This document shows, one piece after another, positions 21,681 to 31,770 of a DNA stretch of 53,271 nucleotides. Location: positions 1 to 53,271 of the forward strand of contig JAKSYS010000433.1 in NCBI GenBank assembly GCA_022925895.1. Direction: 5' to 3'. How positions within the stretch are numbered: position 1 is the stretch's first letter; each line of letters starts with the position of its first letter. This stretch comes from Fragilaria crotonensis. Its lineage: Eukaryota; Bacillariophyta; Fragilariophyceae; Fragilariales; Fragilariaceae. The notes beneath the pieces are model-generated. The model worked only from the letters and a program-made list of their open reading frames with translations, did no database searches and had not been told where the DNA came from. Made by a program: the position numbers and the translations under genes.

Positions 21681-22668
21681 GATAACGATATGATGGAGTA
21701 CGGTCGGCAGGTAGTGCGTCTATCGATTGGTGCCTACTCAATGGGGCATTTAAACACTGTTCCACCTACTGGGTCGACATCTGTGGTGCATTTCAGCTTC
21801 ACCAACTCCTCAAGACGATCCTTATTTGACAGGTCACCACAATCGTTCCACACAGTTCCATCAGGTCTGGCCCGTAAAAAGCAGATGTCTGGATCGACTC
21901 CCACTGCTATTGCGCGTCCTCGAATGAAGGGTAGTATAACGGCAGCAAGGAACTGCTCCGAATGAAGGGCACGGCGTGCTTGGTACACATAATAATCTAG
22001 TCGTGAAAATCTTCCAGTTGCCCAAACCTCGGTGGCCTCGTAGGGTCCATAGAACATTCGATCGTTGACTGGCCACAGCGAAAAGCCAGGAATCACGGAC
22101 TGGTTGTTGAATGTATCAAAAGCTCCTTCTGGGGCTGTCCTAAAAATATCAATTGGTGTCAAATACACCACATCGGCGCGCATCATGGCGACACGTTCGT
22201 ACTTGATGCTATGCGACGAAGCATGCTTCGCCATATGATCCCATGCTGCTGAAATCGAATACCACATTTTGATTATGTTCACATAGGTCTCAACAGTGTA
22301 GGTTACCTCATCGCCGTAGAAAGGATTTTTCTCCTCCGTTCCATTGTTTCGGATCTTCTGCAGAAGACTGCTGTGCTTTTTCTCAAATGCTTCTGACGTG
22401 TCTAGACGAAGCCCACATGAGGCAGTGGCCGACCAGCCTGGAGTGCAATAGTATGGACAGCGTCTCGAAGAAGGTATACATCCTCGGGCGTAATGTGGCC
22501 TCCCTTGCCGGATCTGGACGGAGGTTCGTAAGTGATGTTGTAGAAATGGACAAAGTAATCACAATCGTATTGAATGTTGGGAATGATAATGTTCGCAATC
22601 ATTGACGGAAGCACCAGGCGCTTGAATGCTCGGGGAAGGCCAAAGAAATTCAATGCACACCGACGCCG
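21681..22668. repeat. Duplicated segment, copy 1
   Basis: About 990 bp closely similar to 24884-25874. It covers the 3' flank and most of the glycosyltransferase-like gene. Its left tip (21681-21700) is a 19/20 match to the last codons of the GPKOW-like gene, so copy 1 appears to derive from the copy 2 locus. Confidence 0.85.
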
Positions 22669-22869
22669 CAAGAGCTGTGAATCTTTAAAAGTCTTACTTG
22701 TCACATTAAAAACGAGAGCTGAAGATGGAACATCTGGCAGCTGCGAAGAAATCGTGCCAGGAACTTGGGTACATGATTTGAATGATATTAAGAGGGGCAC
22801 GGAAATAGCGACGGCGCAGCACCAGCACCGAAGGATCCTTCTCGTATGCTGGCGTGAAGACTGCTTCAT
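21734..22869 (-). pseudogene. Glycosyltransferase-like type II membrane protein, copy 1, one-base deletion
   Basis: Parallel to the intact copy at 24938-26071 (see there for the domain). The frame breaks at about 22402: the intact copy reads GTC CTA GAC (V-L-D) where this copy has lost one C and reads GTC TAG. On both sides the protein is nearly identical to copy 2, including YERVAMMRADVVYLTPIDIF and GFSLWPVNDRMFYGPYE. Upstream of RRRCALNFFGL the N-terminus is unrelated to copy 2: it starts MKQSSRQHTRR, with a different membrane anchor (CCAVAISVPLLISF). It is either a young pseudogene or an intact gene with an assembly error. Confidence 0.75.
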
Positions 22870-23437
22870 TGTCTCATCGTTCGTTCGATGGTTCTAATGT
22901 GAACGTAATGGGTGAAAGTCGTAGGACAACGTGTGAGGATTAAGGATGAAGCGTATAGCCATGTGAGTCACGGCCATCCGTTAAGGCGTTGGTGCGTGCT
23001 TGCTGCTGAATGATTATGACCTCAACCGTATGTATTATTGTATGTATGGATACGATATGCCTCTGAGTTTCATGTGTGGACTGTGGTACGAGTACTGGCG
23101 TACTTTACCGCTATTTGACGTATGTGACACTGATATGCATACATGATATGGGCGGATATCATACCAGTTTTAACAGAGTCGTACATCTACGGTGTACTGC
23201 AGTACTCCAGTACTGGAATATTAGAAAACAGTAATCCGGGCTCTCTTTATCTTAACCAGTCGTATCATAGTTTGGTTGGGCAGCCGATACTCTGATTGAA
23301 CGTCCAAGCCATCTCGTGACTGAAGTATCACCGTCGTTCACCACATTGACCGAGGAGCTTTCTCTGGTATGACCGTTTGTAATAAGGTAGTTCAGGAGTT
23401 GTACTGAGTACTGAAGTACCTGGTTTTATCGTGGACA
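22870..23437. other. Divergent spacer
   Basis: Between the copy 1 gene (minus) and the GPKOW-like gene (plus). GTAC-rich words lie around 23190-23220 and 23400-23420. No gene or known element is recognised. Confidence 0.4.
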
Positions 23438-24904
23438 ATGATTGACCCAAGTAACAACGATACAAAGGTGGCCTTTTCATTGTCCACCAACAAGAAGGCA
23501 AAGGTCGAACCGTTGTCAACTTTACCAGCTTTTCAACATGATAACGATGAATCGAAGAAAGAGCGCCGAGAACGGATTCGAGCCGAGCGTAGCGAGGAAC
23601 CGCTCGTCATTCCTCTGCAAGAATCCGACAAGATGACGTTCCTGGAGATGCGGAAACACAAGACACAGGATGAACTTGCGGCGGAGGCTTTGACGCAAGC
23701 TGCCGTGGAACGATTTTCCGGAAACAATACGACAACCTCAGGAACCACAAACTTTTCCGCGAATGGAGGTTTCGTCATTTCATCAGGTCAGAACACCAAC
23801 CTCGCTGTCGCTGCAGTGGACAACAGTATTGATAAGGACAAACAACATTACCTGAAAGAACTAGAGAGATTACCAGATGAGGCTGATGATGATGCATACG
23901 ACCGTGTTCCCATTTCTGAATTTGGAGCCGCGCTTCTTCGGGGGATGGGATGGAACGGGGGAGAGGAGTCGTCCTCAAAGGCGCCTCCACCTCCCGCCAT
24001 GCGACCACATCGGTTGGGATTGGGAGCGACTCCTAAGATACTCGTCCCGAACGCAATCCCCGGGAAAATGCGGACCGCAGATCAAGTGAAACGCGACGAA
24101 AAGTTATTGGCACAGCAAGCGGGTTTCGACAAGCAACGCCAAGAACGAATGGCACAGGATAAGCAAATGACGTTGCAAATCAAAAGTCTCGTGTATTGCC
24201 AAGACCGGCGCGCCAAGGTCATTCAACTGAATGGAGTCCCCGGCTTGAATCGAGTCCTGGTTCAATTCGAACATTCGACGAGCACCACCAGTGTCAAGAA
24301 AGGTGAATTATCCCTTATTCCTAGGTCCGATCTCGACAAGCGACCATTCCACGAAGACGAGCTCGAAGTTAGTGGCACAGAGCAGCTCGAACGTACTTTA
24401 CCAGTTCCAGACAGGAATAAGCAGGTTCCCGAAACTGTTCGCAGCAAAAATGACGTCACAGGTAGCCGAAAGCGTCGACACGAAGCAAGCGAGAACGACA
24501 ATAGTTTGAAAGAAACGCGCCGCCAACATGACGATAGACGATGGGTTATACCCAATATTCGAGTTCGGGTTATAACCAAGAAACTAGGTTCGGATTACTA
24601 CAAGGAAAAAGGGATTGTGGTCGACGTTACTCATTTTGGGGGTGTCGCGACGCTACAAATGCCAAATGGGCGGGTGCTCGATAAGGTTCCTGAGCGATAC
24701 ATCGAGACGGCTCTTCCAAAGGTGGGTGGCAATGCCATCGTTCTCTCTGGAAAATCAAAGTTTGCGAAGGGGACATTGCTGGAGCGAGACTCCAAGTCGG
24801 GCAAGGGTGTCATCCAGGTGTTTGACGACATGAGCATATTGAAACTCTCGTTGGATGATTTGGCAGAATGGGTCGGTCCGCTGGATGACGATATGATGGA
24901 GTAG
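23438..24904 (+). CDS. GPKOW: GPKOW/MOS2/Spp2-type splicing factor (G-patch and KOW domains)
   Basis: A 488-residue single-exon protein. The N-terminus is charged (KKERRERIRAERSEEP). The Spp2/G-patch core DRVPISEFGAALLRGMGW is at residues 155-172, followed by RPHRLGLGATP. A first KOW-like region is at about 245-280 (SLVYCQDRRAKVIQLNGVPG), and a second, strongly conserved one begins at WVIPNIRVRVITKKLG (369-384) and runs to VVDVTHFGGVATLQM. GPKOW (human), MOS2 (plants) and Spp2 (yeast) bind the DEAH helicase Prp2/DHX16 through the G-patch and activate it in the spliceosome. The RKRR stretch near residue 345 may be a nuclear signal. The gene ends 33 bp from the convergent copy 2 gene. Confidence 0.92.
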   Translation: MIDPSNNDTKVAFSLSTNKKAKVEPLSTLPAFQHDNDESKKERRERIRAERSEEPLVIPLQESDKMTFLEMRKHKTQDELAAEALTQAAVERFSGNNTTTSGTTNFSANGGFVISSGQNTNLAVAAVDNSIDKDKQHYLKELERLPDEADDDAYDRVPISEFGAALLRGMGWNGGEESSSKAPPPPAMRPHRLGLGATPKILVPNAIPGKMRTADQVKRDEKLLAQQAGFDKQRQERMAQDKQMTLQIKSLVYCQDRRAKVIQLNGVPGLNRVLVQFEHSTSTTSVKKGELSLIPRSDLDKRPFHEDELEVSGTEQLERTLPVPDRNKQVPETVRSKNDVTGSRKRRHEASENDNSLKETRRQHDDRRWVIPNIRVRVITKKLGSDYYKEKGIVVDVTHFGGVATLQMPNGRVLDKVPERYIETALPKVGGNAIVLSGKSKFAKGTLLERDSKSGKGVIQVFDDMSILKLSLDDLAEWVGPLDDDMME

Positions 24905-25874
24905 GGTTATACTGCTACTGCGTAAATCCATTAACGCCTACTCCATGGGGCATTTAAACACCGTTCCACCGACCGGGTCGACATCTGTGGTACAGTTCAG
25001 TTTCACCAATTCCTCAAGGAGGTCCTTATTCGACAGTCCACCACAATCGTTCCACACGGATCCGTCAGGTCTGGCGCGTAAAAAGCAGATGTCTGGATCG
25101 ACTCCCACTGCTATTGCACGTTCGCGAATGACAGGTAGTATAACGGCATCAAGGAATTGCTCTGAGTGCAGTGCTCGGTGTGATTGGTACACATAACCAT
25201 CGAGTCGCGAAAATCTGCCTGTTGCCCATATCTCGGTGGCCTCGTAGGGTCCATAGAACATTCGATCATTGACAGGCCACAGTGAAAAGCCAGGGATCAC
25301 GGACTGGTTATTGAATATGTCGAAAGCTCCTTCTGGTGCTGACCTGAAGATATCTATTGGTGTCAAATACACCACATCGGTGCGCATCATGGCGACACGT
25401 TCGTATTTGATGCTATGCAAAGACGCATGATTTACCATGCTATTCCATGCTCTTGAAATCGAATACCACATTTTGATAATGTTCACATAGGTCTCAACAG
25501 TGTAGGTTACCTCATCGCCGTAGAAAGGATTTTTCTCCTCCGTTTCATTGCTTCGGATCTTCTGCAGAAGACTGCTGTGCTTTTTCTCAAATGCTTCTGA
25601 CGTGTCTAGGACGAAGCCCACATGAGGCAGCGGCCGACCAGCCTGGAGAGCAATAGTATGGACAGCGTCTTTAAGAAGATATACATCCTCGGGCGTAACG
25701 TGACCTCCCTTGCCGGATCTGGATGGAGGTTCATAAGTGATATTGTAGAAATGGACAAAGTAATCACAATCGTATTGAATGTTGGGAATGATAACGTTCG
25801 CAATCATCGACGGAAGGACCAGGCGCTTGAATGCTCGGGGAAGGCCAAAGAAATTCAATGCGCACCGACGCCGT
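24884..25874. repeat. Duplicated segment, copy 2 (probable source)
   Basis: Matches 21681-22668. It begins inside the last codons of the GPKOW-like gene and ends in the 5' part of the glycosyltransferase-like gene, where similarity stops sharply after the codons for RRRCALNFFGL. Confidence 0.85.
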
Positions 25875-26071
25875 GAGGCATTAAATTCTGATGACCTATC
25901 TGTAGACATTGTACGGTGCTCCCCTTTTGAAGCGATGCTAGGATGTGTCCGAGACATTGTTGCCAAGGACCACCATAGCAATTGTTGAATCGCAACGAGT
26001 AAAGCAAAGCAAACGTTCACTGTCGGTCTTTGACGCGTGGATTGTCTTGCAGTGTCGCGAGGTCGGATCAT
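24938..26071 (-). CDS. Glycosyltransferase-like type II membrane protein, copy 2 (intact)
   Basis: A 377-residue single-exon protein. It has a short basic N-terminus and one hydrophobic anchor at about 20-38 (VCFALLVAIQQLLWWSLA), then a lumenal domain. Notable strings are ALNFFGLPRAFKRLVLPSM (about 73-91), YFVHFYNITYEPP, YERVAMMRTDVVYLTPIDIF (an R-T-D motif like that of several uncharacterised glycosyltransferase-like families) and GFSLWPVNDRMFYGPYEA. The pattern resembles the eukaryotic DUF7796-like group, but the match is from memory of style and no activity is proven. Three NxT/NxS sites fit a Golgi or ER lumen protein. It is the probable parent of copy 1. The gene is confident; the function is tentative. 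Confidence 0.75.
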   Translation of the reverse strand: MIRPRDTARQSTRQRPTVNVCFALLVAIQQLLWWSLATMSRTHPSIASKGEHRTMSTDRSSEFNASRRRCALNFFGLPRAFKRLVLPSMIANVIIPNIQYDCDYFVHFYNITYEPPSRSGKGGHVTPEDVYLLKDAVHTIALQAGRPLPHVGFVLDTSEAFEKKHSSLLQKIRSNETEEKNPFYGDEVTYTVETYVNIIKMWYSISRAWNSMVNHASLHSIKYERVAMMRTDVVYLTPIDIFRSAPEGAFDIFNNQSVIPGFSLWPVNDRMFYGPYEATEIWATGRFSRLDGYVYQSHRALHSEQFLDAVILPVIRERAIAVGVDPDICFLRARPDGSVWNDCGGLSNKDLLEELVKLNCTTDVDPVGGTVFKCPME

Positions 26072-26916
26072 TTATATGTTGAAATCACGGGATGCAAAGC
26101 TCACAGCACTTGGCAGAACTTCTGTTGTGTCAATGACGGTTTCGTGCTCTGGATTGCGTCGAGGTTCGCAGTGGTGAAAGGATGTTTATTAAAGCGTCTA
26201 GTGATCGAATTTGGAAAGAGTTGGCAGCTCGGTTAGTCGTTTCCAGTTGGATCGCGCTACCCTCGTTCTGGCATTGAAAGGGATAACGCTCCTTCACGGC
26301 AGTGGAATCAATGATGGCAGGATTGTTTCATTCTAGGTGATGCAAGGTCGTCTTTTTGAAGTGCTTTCTCTAGGCAACAGATTCTGTGGAAATGAACGAC
26401 AGCGGCTTTCTGTTGTCAATTGCAACGCAGTGAACAGTTCACACGATGTAGGGTTCATCGATTGATAGCTTATGGTCTTATTTCCATTCCAATCGGGGTT
26501 GGGATGCGCTGCATGTTAAAAGAAGAAAAAGTTTAAAACGTACGATATGCCAGTGAATGATTCCAAAAGCATAAATTGGTGATGTTTACTTGGAAACTTG
26601 AATAATGTGAAGAAAAAACGAATTGACGAGCCCTTTTTAGCTCGGAGTACTGGAGTACAGAATACAGTACTTAACATAAAGGTATTTCGTATTTCCACTA
26701 AGTTACAGCTGCATCAAAATCACTATTTGAAGAAATGAGACGAGAGATGAGTGCACCTGACTCCAGACATCATCGGTCTGGCGACCGTCGGAGTCAGTCA
26801 AGCGTGTTGGACTACGACAGCTCCTCCGCGTATCGTCCGGGTGAATTGTATATAAATGGACTGACGACCATTATCGAAAGGTATTAGAGGTATTGTCAGA
26901 GGTATAAGACGTCCTC
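26072..26916. other. Divergent promoter region upstream of PRP3
   Basis: About 845 bp with no recognised gene. A TATATAAA box lies at 26849-26856, 61 bp before the PRP3 ATG. Confidence 0.45.
26849..26856 (+). promoter_or_regulatory. Possible TATA box of the PRP3 gene
   Basis: TATATAAA lies 61 bp upstream of ATG 26917, a workable distance if the 5' UTR is about 30 bp. Confidence 0.35.
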
Positions 26917-28749
26917 ATGACGGACACGAACGGCAGCCCTGTCCGCAAACGAAAGCGACGATGGGGAGATGCACCGACAACACAACAAGATGAAAATGTT
27001 GTTTCGGCCGTGGTGACAACTGCAGCAGCACAACCCTTGGACGATGCCAAAGCAAAGGCTCTGGCATTGAAAGAATCCGTAGCGGCTCGATTGGCGGCCT
27101 TGAAGGCCAAAAAAGCGGGCGGAGCAGCGTCACTTGGCATTATTCCTGGCAAACGAGCATTTTCAACAATAGACGAACAAGATCAGAGGGAGGATCAACA
27201 GCCAACCTCGAAAAAGGCTAAAAACTATGATCTTGACATGACAGTTACGGGTCCGACATTTAAGCCCATCGTTGCAGTTCAGAAACCAAAAATTAACCCC
27301 TACTTGGCTCATGTTGAAGAGGAAAATAGAGAAGAGGATCTCGAAGGAATTGATCAACGCCTCCTGCGGGCAAGCAAACCTCGACAGCGTCATAAGCAGA
27401 TGCATTTTATAGAACCAGGTACCTTTATTGAAATCGGTGAGCGGAAGCGTCAAAAGGCTTCCAACGCGTTGCAGAGCGGCTTTGCATCGGGTCGGAAAGC
27501 AGGAACTTACGTGCAATCTGCGGGAATGGCCGATACATATGGACCTGGTGGTGATACTTTGGACGATTACAACCTTGGGATCTTGGCACCGAGAGTGGAT
27601 TGTGGGGATCCCGAAACGATGCCACTTGTGATGGAGTGGTGGGATACGGAGATGCTTCCTTTCAAACTCAGAAAACAGGTTCAGACTCAAGAAAGCGACG
27701 CTTTGCTTAAAAACTCGAAGAAGCAATTGAAAGAACTAGGTACCAAAACGACACCCATTGAAGACGACAAAAAGGAAGATGACATTACAACTCTGGATTT
27801 GGCAGCCTCGTGTTACGAACAAGCAGCGCTGTCATACAGCAAAACTGCTGGATTGGTGCAACACATTGTTCCAATCGGTGCCAAACCCAAACAGGAAGAA
27901 GAAATCAAGGCACCTACACTTTTCTTGACCAAGCGAGAGTTGAAACGCCAACGAAAGTTGCGGCGGGCTGAGAAGCAGCGTGAGCTGCAAGACATGCAAG
28001 CGGCAGGACTCATTCCAGCACCAGAACCCAAACTCACCCTTTCGAACTTTATTCGCGTTTTGGGCGATCAAGCTTACCTGGACCCTTCGCAGATGGAACA
28101 GAAGGTTAACGAACAAGTGCAGGCGAGGCAGAAAGCACACATGGACCGCAACGATGCTAACAAGCTAACGAAAGAGCAACGAGCGGAGAAGCTGGCTCGC
28201 AAGTTGCATGAAGATACCAGTGGTGGCGTTTCTGTAGCTATCTTCTATGTCAAGGACATGTCTCATACGTACCATCGAACTAAGGTTGACCTGAATGCTC
28301 AACAGAATGGCATCTCAGGTGGCACTTTAGAATGCCAGAACCCCTCACTGGCATGTGTGATTTGTGAGGGCGGCCCCAAGGCCATTAAGCGGTACACGCG
28401 ACTGATGCTGGTTCGAATGAAGTGGAAGGGACCAGACGATGAGGAAGACGAAGATGACGATGGCAACGACGACGTTCTGGCGGGAGAAGGTAAACCGCCT
28501 AAGCAAAAGTTCAACCCAGACAACAAGTGTGAATTGGTTTGGACAGGGATGAGTCGAAAGCGGTTATTCAAAGGTTTTCAATTTCAAGTCTGCGATACCT
28601 CCGACACAGCTCGTAAGGTGTTGGCTAATAAGGGAGTCGGACATTACTGGGATCAAGTCATCGCACATGCGAGTGGCCAAGGCGAAACCTTTCACCTAAA
28701 GCTTGCTGGTGATGAGTACGAGAGTGACGGTTCTGACGCAGCCATGTAA
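26917..28749 (+). CDS. PRP3: U4/U6 small nuclear ribonucleoprotein PRP3
   Basis: A 610-residue single-exon protein; the human protein is 683. The N-terminus is basic (RKRKRRWGDAP) with no visible PWI domain. The PRP3 domain spans about 200-430: VEWWDTEMLPFK-like text at 239-250 (MEWWDTEMLPF), VQHIVPIGAKP at 314-324, LFLTKRELKRQRKLRRAEKQ at 335-354, then LGDQAYLDPSQME. The C-terminal ferredoxin-like domain starts at VSVAIFYVKDMSH (438-450), with ACVICEGGPKAIKRYTRLML, and runs to near the end (GVGHYWDQVIAHA). An Asp/Glu-rich loop at 507-520 is an insertion. PRP3 binds U6 3' RNA and PRP4 within the U4/U6.U5 tri-snRNP. Confidence 0.95.
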   Translation: MTDTNGSPVRKRKRRWGDAPTTQQDENVVSAVVTTAAAQPLDDAKAKALALKESVAARLAALKAKKAGGAASLGIIPGKRAFSTIDEQDQREDQQPTSKKAKNYDLDMTVTGPTFKPIVAVQKPKINPYLAHVEEENREEDLEGIDQRLLRASKPRQRHKQMHFIEPGTFIEIGERKRQKASNALQSGFASGRKAGTYVQSAGMADTYGPGGDTLDDYNLGILAPRVDCGDPETMPLVMEWWDTEMLPFKLRKQVQTQESDALLKNSKKQLKELGTKTTPIEDDKKEDDITTLDLAASCYEQAALSYSKTAGLVQHIVPIGAKPKQEEEIKAPTLFLTKRELKRQRKLRRAEKQRELQDMQAAGLIPAPEPKLTLSNFIRVLGDQAYLDPSQMEQKVNEQVQARQKAHMDRNDANKLTKEQRAEKLARKLHEDTSGGVSVAIFYVKDMSHTYHRTKVDLNAQQNGISGGTLECQNPSLACVICEGGPKAIKRYTRLMLVRMKWKGPDDEEDEDDDGNDDVLAGEGKPPKQKFNPDNKCELVWTGMSRKRLFKGFQFQVCDTSDTARKVLANKGVGHYWDQVIAHASGQGETFHLKLAGDEYESDGSDAAM

Positions 28750-28892
28750 CCCACAGTTTTGACTTAGGCTACGACTCCAACTACACTAATGTTGTGTGCT
28801 TTGTAGCTCGCTATTATATATATGCACAATCTCTATCGGCAAATCTCTATGGTAAGGGATGATATGAACAAGGAGCTGTATGTCCAGCTTTC

Positions 28893-29704
28893 TTATAAAC
28901 GCGACACAGTCGTCTCGTTCGTGGAAAACGATTGAGCAAGTTTGTCTTGGTGTTGGGACAGGAAATCCACCCACTCTGCCCAATGTTCCTTTCTCGCATA
29001 ATCAAAAGGGGTATGCCCTCGAACATCTTCGGCTAGCAGCATTTCAGGATGAACTGCTCGCAGTAGAATCTCCATGACCTCTTTGTTCGGACTCGACGTC
29101 CATGCAGCATCGTGAAGGACCGTGCGACCAAAGTCATCTCGCACAGTGACGTTGACTTTGGCCTCTTCCACCATATATTGACAACCGCTGCGTTCCCTCT
29201 CCGGCATGCCATGTGTAGCAGCGATTCGCCAAACTGGTTGCAAGCGTTAAGGGAGTTCTTGTTGAGGGACCGCAGCGTGTCGAGATTCCCACTTCGTACT
29301 GCGTTGACAACGGACACTTCGTACGACGCGAGCTCTTGTTCCGAGGGCTGGGTGAAGGGATGAATCTTCTGCTCCCCAAACTTGTTTTTGCCATTATCCC
29401 CGCGAAGACTTCGCAAGAGCTGTACTGGACTTAATCCTGGAGTTTCATTCAGAGCGTTGCATGACTTGGATGGGCGCATCGAAGCTATCGAAGTTAAATC
29501 CACTTTCGCCAAGGACGGAAGAGACGCTCGACGATGCTTGATGAGAGGATGATCTGCTTCGCGCTCTTCCCGAGCACGTTTCTGTTTAGGCATTGACGAG
29601 TCACAATGGACTACTTCAGAAGTATCTACTGCATGTAGCGAACGCATGCTACTACCACCAACTGTGTGTTTGCGTTTAAGGGGTTGAGTGGGTTGTGTTA
29701 TCAT
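28893..29704 (-). pseudogene. Ankyrin-repeat protein with one-base frame break
   Basis: It reads from MITQPTQPLKRKHTV (29704) through a basic region (QKRAREEREADHP) to an ankyrin segment FGESLLHMACRRGNAAVV. The frame then shifts at about 29178 and continues as YMVEEAKVNVTVRDDFGRTVLHDAAW...DVRGHTPFDYARKEHW to the stop at 28893. Diatom relatives read GNxxVVKxxVEEA; restoring one A in the AA run (29178-29179) gives V-V-K-Y and a continuous protein of about 270 residues with three to four ankyrin units. The same architecture is common in diatom proteins of unknown function with a basic, perhaps nuclear, N-terminus. It is either a young pseudogene or a homopolymer error. Confidence 0.7.
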
Positions 29705-31770
29705 CGTGCTTGAGGTGGACCTGATGAGCTGGTCTACCGGTAGTCATTCGAAACACAAAGAAGTGCCCACTGATTTCATTCATTAGTGTGGCGAGTGACG
29801 ATTGACGATGTGTCACTTCATCTGCCGATAAATCCCTACATGACCACGTAAGTCGATTCGGCAAGGTGGTTATGACATAGGCTTCTCGTTATTTGGAGCG
29901 ATGTTTTATACCAGATTGGATGTGAGGAAGACATTTGTATTACTTAAGAAAACGCAATTGGATTGGTCAGCGTCAATGGGCCAATCAGGAAGAAAGAAAT
30001 CGCCACATCACTGTGTCTGACATGAACTGGTATGCATACAAACTACAAACTACAAGGCCACCTCTGCAAGTCACGGTTCACGACGCATTTTCAACTTGTA
30101 GATACAATATGCAGATGCCATATGCCCGCTGTGACTGTGACTACAATTTACCTGGTAGTCTTGCACCAGGCTTCCAGTACTGCGCAACGTTCTCGGCAGA
30201 CCCATCTGCATTAGGCATCTGCATTCTGTGTATAGGCAAGGTGTAACACATGGCAACTGGCAACATGGTTCGCGGTTCGCGTCATCCGATTACTACTATG
30301 TCATAGTAGTTCTACATGTAAAAACTGGACCTCGAATTTAACTGACAATCGTACTGGGGGGGACTGGAACCAGTACGCGTACTTCCGCAGTACTCCGAGC
30401 AGTTTCTTGTTCGAGGCTCTCCACCCGCACAAGGCAGAAACCCATCAGCTCGGTGCTCCCCCTCTTACACCAACTATCCGAAATGGGGGAGCGACATCAT
30501 CTGCGAGTCTAGGCACTGCTTCACAATATATCAAGACCAAGACGAGAACTCAAGGACTTCTACTTCTTCTCATTGCTGATAATAATATTTGATCACTCCG
30601 TCAAATATTTGATGCGGGACTACTCCGAGAACTGTTTGACCTCCATGATCCACACTGGACACTAAATACTTGTATAACCAAAACATGATATTACCACCTT
30701 ACTTCAAGTTCATGCAATTCAACACTAACATATCTGCACACTTTGTTGGCTTTGTACTTTCATCTGGTGGTGTGGGCAGATTGCAAATACTTGCTTGACT
30801 GCTCCATTCCGGCTTTTCTTGTGTGCTGAATTCACCTTAATAATTTGCCCACCCTTTGGGACCAGCAACATGAAATGCAGCCAACCCCTAGAAATAGATG
30901 GTGTCTGATTGTCTGATTTACTAGTACTAGTATATGGGGTGGGTAGTACGAGTTGATACATGCAGGCAAGCATGGTGGGAGGCTTTGGCAACAATCATAG
31001 AAATATTGGAAACACTTGGAGCGCCCCTTATGTTTATTTTTCAGCCTTCCTCTATGGGTCTAACAATCTGATCAAGAAGCACCAAGCATGTCAGTTTCAG
31101 TGAATGACTTGGGAACTTAAAGCAGCATTGACCGAGCCCCCGGCACAGTCATACGACTCTTCTTCAGAATTGTTGTATCACATGTTTGTCGCGCTCATTG
31201 TCCAATCCGCTGCGGCGTGGTGGTGGCTGAAGCCCAAATATAAATTCGAAGTTATTGATGGCATCAGTTCTAATCATGCAATGCTTGGCTTACTTGTCTA
31301 GTTGTCTCTCATTTTCAAGGAATTGTAACGATACATTGGATGTGTTGCTACTCAAGCTAAGCACAGAATCCACTACCATAGAGATGTTGGACGTCCAAAG
31401 TATGTATGATGAAAGTGCTTCAACAAGGCCAGCGGCGTGGATCGTGTTGTTACTGGCGAGATTGTCCGTGTGTGTGAGGGATGTGGGAGGTTCTGGTCAA
31501 TTTTTGTGCGCTTTTTCGTTTTTCTGTAATTTTTCGATAGTTTCAAGAAAAAAACGCAAGGGAATTAATAGGAATCTTCAGATTCCTTGTCATATGTCGC
31601 AGAAAGATATGGACGGTAATTCAAGTGGCAAAGATTGTGGTGGAGGTTGATTGGCGGATACTGCGTCACGCGTCACGCGTCACGCGTCACGCGTCACGCA
31701 TCACCGCGAAATTGACACTTGCAAAAAACTACGTCCACGTATTTTCCTGGAATACGAACCGTTCAACACC
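29705..31770. other. 2-kb spacer
   Basis: No gene, known element or RNA is recognised. A CTACCGGTAG palindrome is at 29734-29743. The right end holds the heptamer array upstream of the homoserine dehydrogenase gene (31663-31697). Confidence 0.4.
31663..31697. repeat. (GCGTCAC)5 array in the homoserine dehydrogenase promoter
   Basis: Five perfect heptamers GCGTCAC followed by a diverged sixth (GCATCAC), ending about 66 bp before ATG 31771. Each junction makes ACGCGT. Confidence 0.95.
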
